5,113 nt of DNA from Patescibacteria group bacterium (GTDB taxonomy: Bacteria; Patescibacteriota; Doudnabacteria; UBA920; 2-01-FULL-50-11): the NCBI GenBank assembly GCA_023485925.1, contig JAMDAJ010000002.1, positions 1-5,113 of the forward strand, given 5' to 3'. Every line of letters starts with the position of its first letter. Position 1 is the first letter of the stretch. The notes below the pieces were generated by a model, which did no database searches, was not told where the DNA came from, and was given only the letters and a program-made list of their open reading frames with translations. This document shows positions 5,104-5,113 of the stretch, one piece after another. The translations under genes were made by a program, and so were the position numbers.

Positions 5104-5113
5104 CTTGCAGTAG

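Overview
The window reads as a compact bacterial chromosome segment of moderate GC content. It carries four clear protein genes and one likely small gene that I infer from its full set of signals. The lineage cannot be fixed from sequence alone. Several traits together suggest an uncultivated candidate-phylum bacterium of the Patescibacteria/CPR type: short stand-alone transcription units, short hairpin-forming repeats at gene edges, and a cysteinyl-tRNA synthetase with the variant block GGVDHIGTHHTNE. This placement is an inference and is only moderately supported. The standard genetic code fits: the main genes end at TAA or TAG at family-typical lengths, with no in-frame TGA.

Layout from left to right. 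Positions 1-123 hold no supported gene, only a palindromic repeat (copy 1 of family A). Positions 124-768 (minus) encode an unrecognised 214-residue protein with a near-perfect sigma70-type promoter. The divergent spacer 769-1013 also holds the forward promoter of a CDP-alcohol phosphatidyltransferase (1014-1613), a membrane phospholipid-synthesis enzyme whose signature motif is altered. A terminator separates it from cysS (1720-3135), the cysteinyl-tRNA synthetase. Both edges of cysS are built from repeats: family A copy 2 forms its 5' leader and apparent ribosome binding site, and a second repeat (family B) supplies its last codons and stop.

The 514-base stretch 3136-3649 is not empty. It holds a bidirectional terminator shared by cysS and a convergent minus-strand unit. 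That unit has a promoter (TTGACG-17-TAGAAT), a GGAGG ribosome binding site and a 44-codon, very basic reading frame. Next comes an AT-rich segment with four TATCCC boxes framed by an inverted repeat, then the dnaB promoter. dnaB (3650-5050) encodes the complete replicative helicase. An inverted repeat lies just after it, at the window end.

The genes are housekeeping functions (membrane lipid synthesis, translation, replication), each apparently with its own promoter rather than in one operon. The three forward promoters share an extended -10 (TGn) with a weak -35. The two reverse promoters have strong -35 boxes and no TGn. I see no complete defence, mobile or CRISPR system. The most unusual items are the small gene, the repeat-built ends of cysS, the altered phosphatidyltransferase motif and the structured segment before dnaB.
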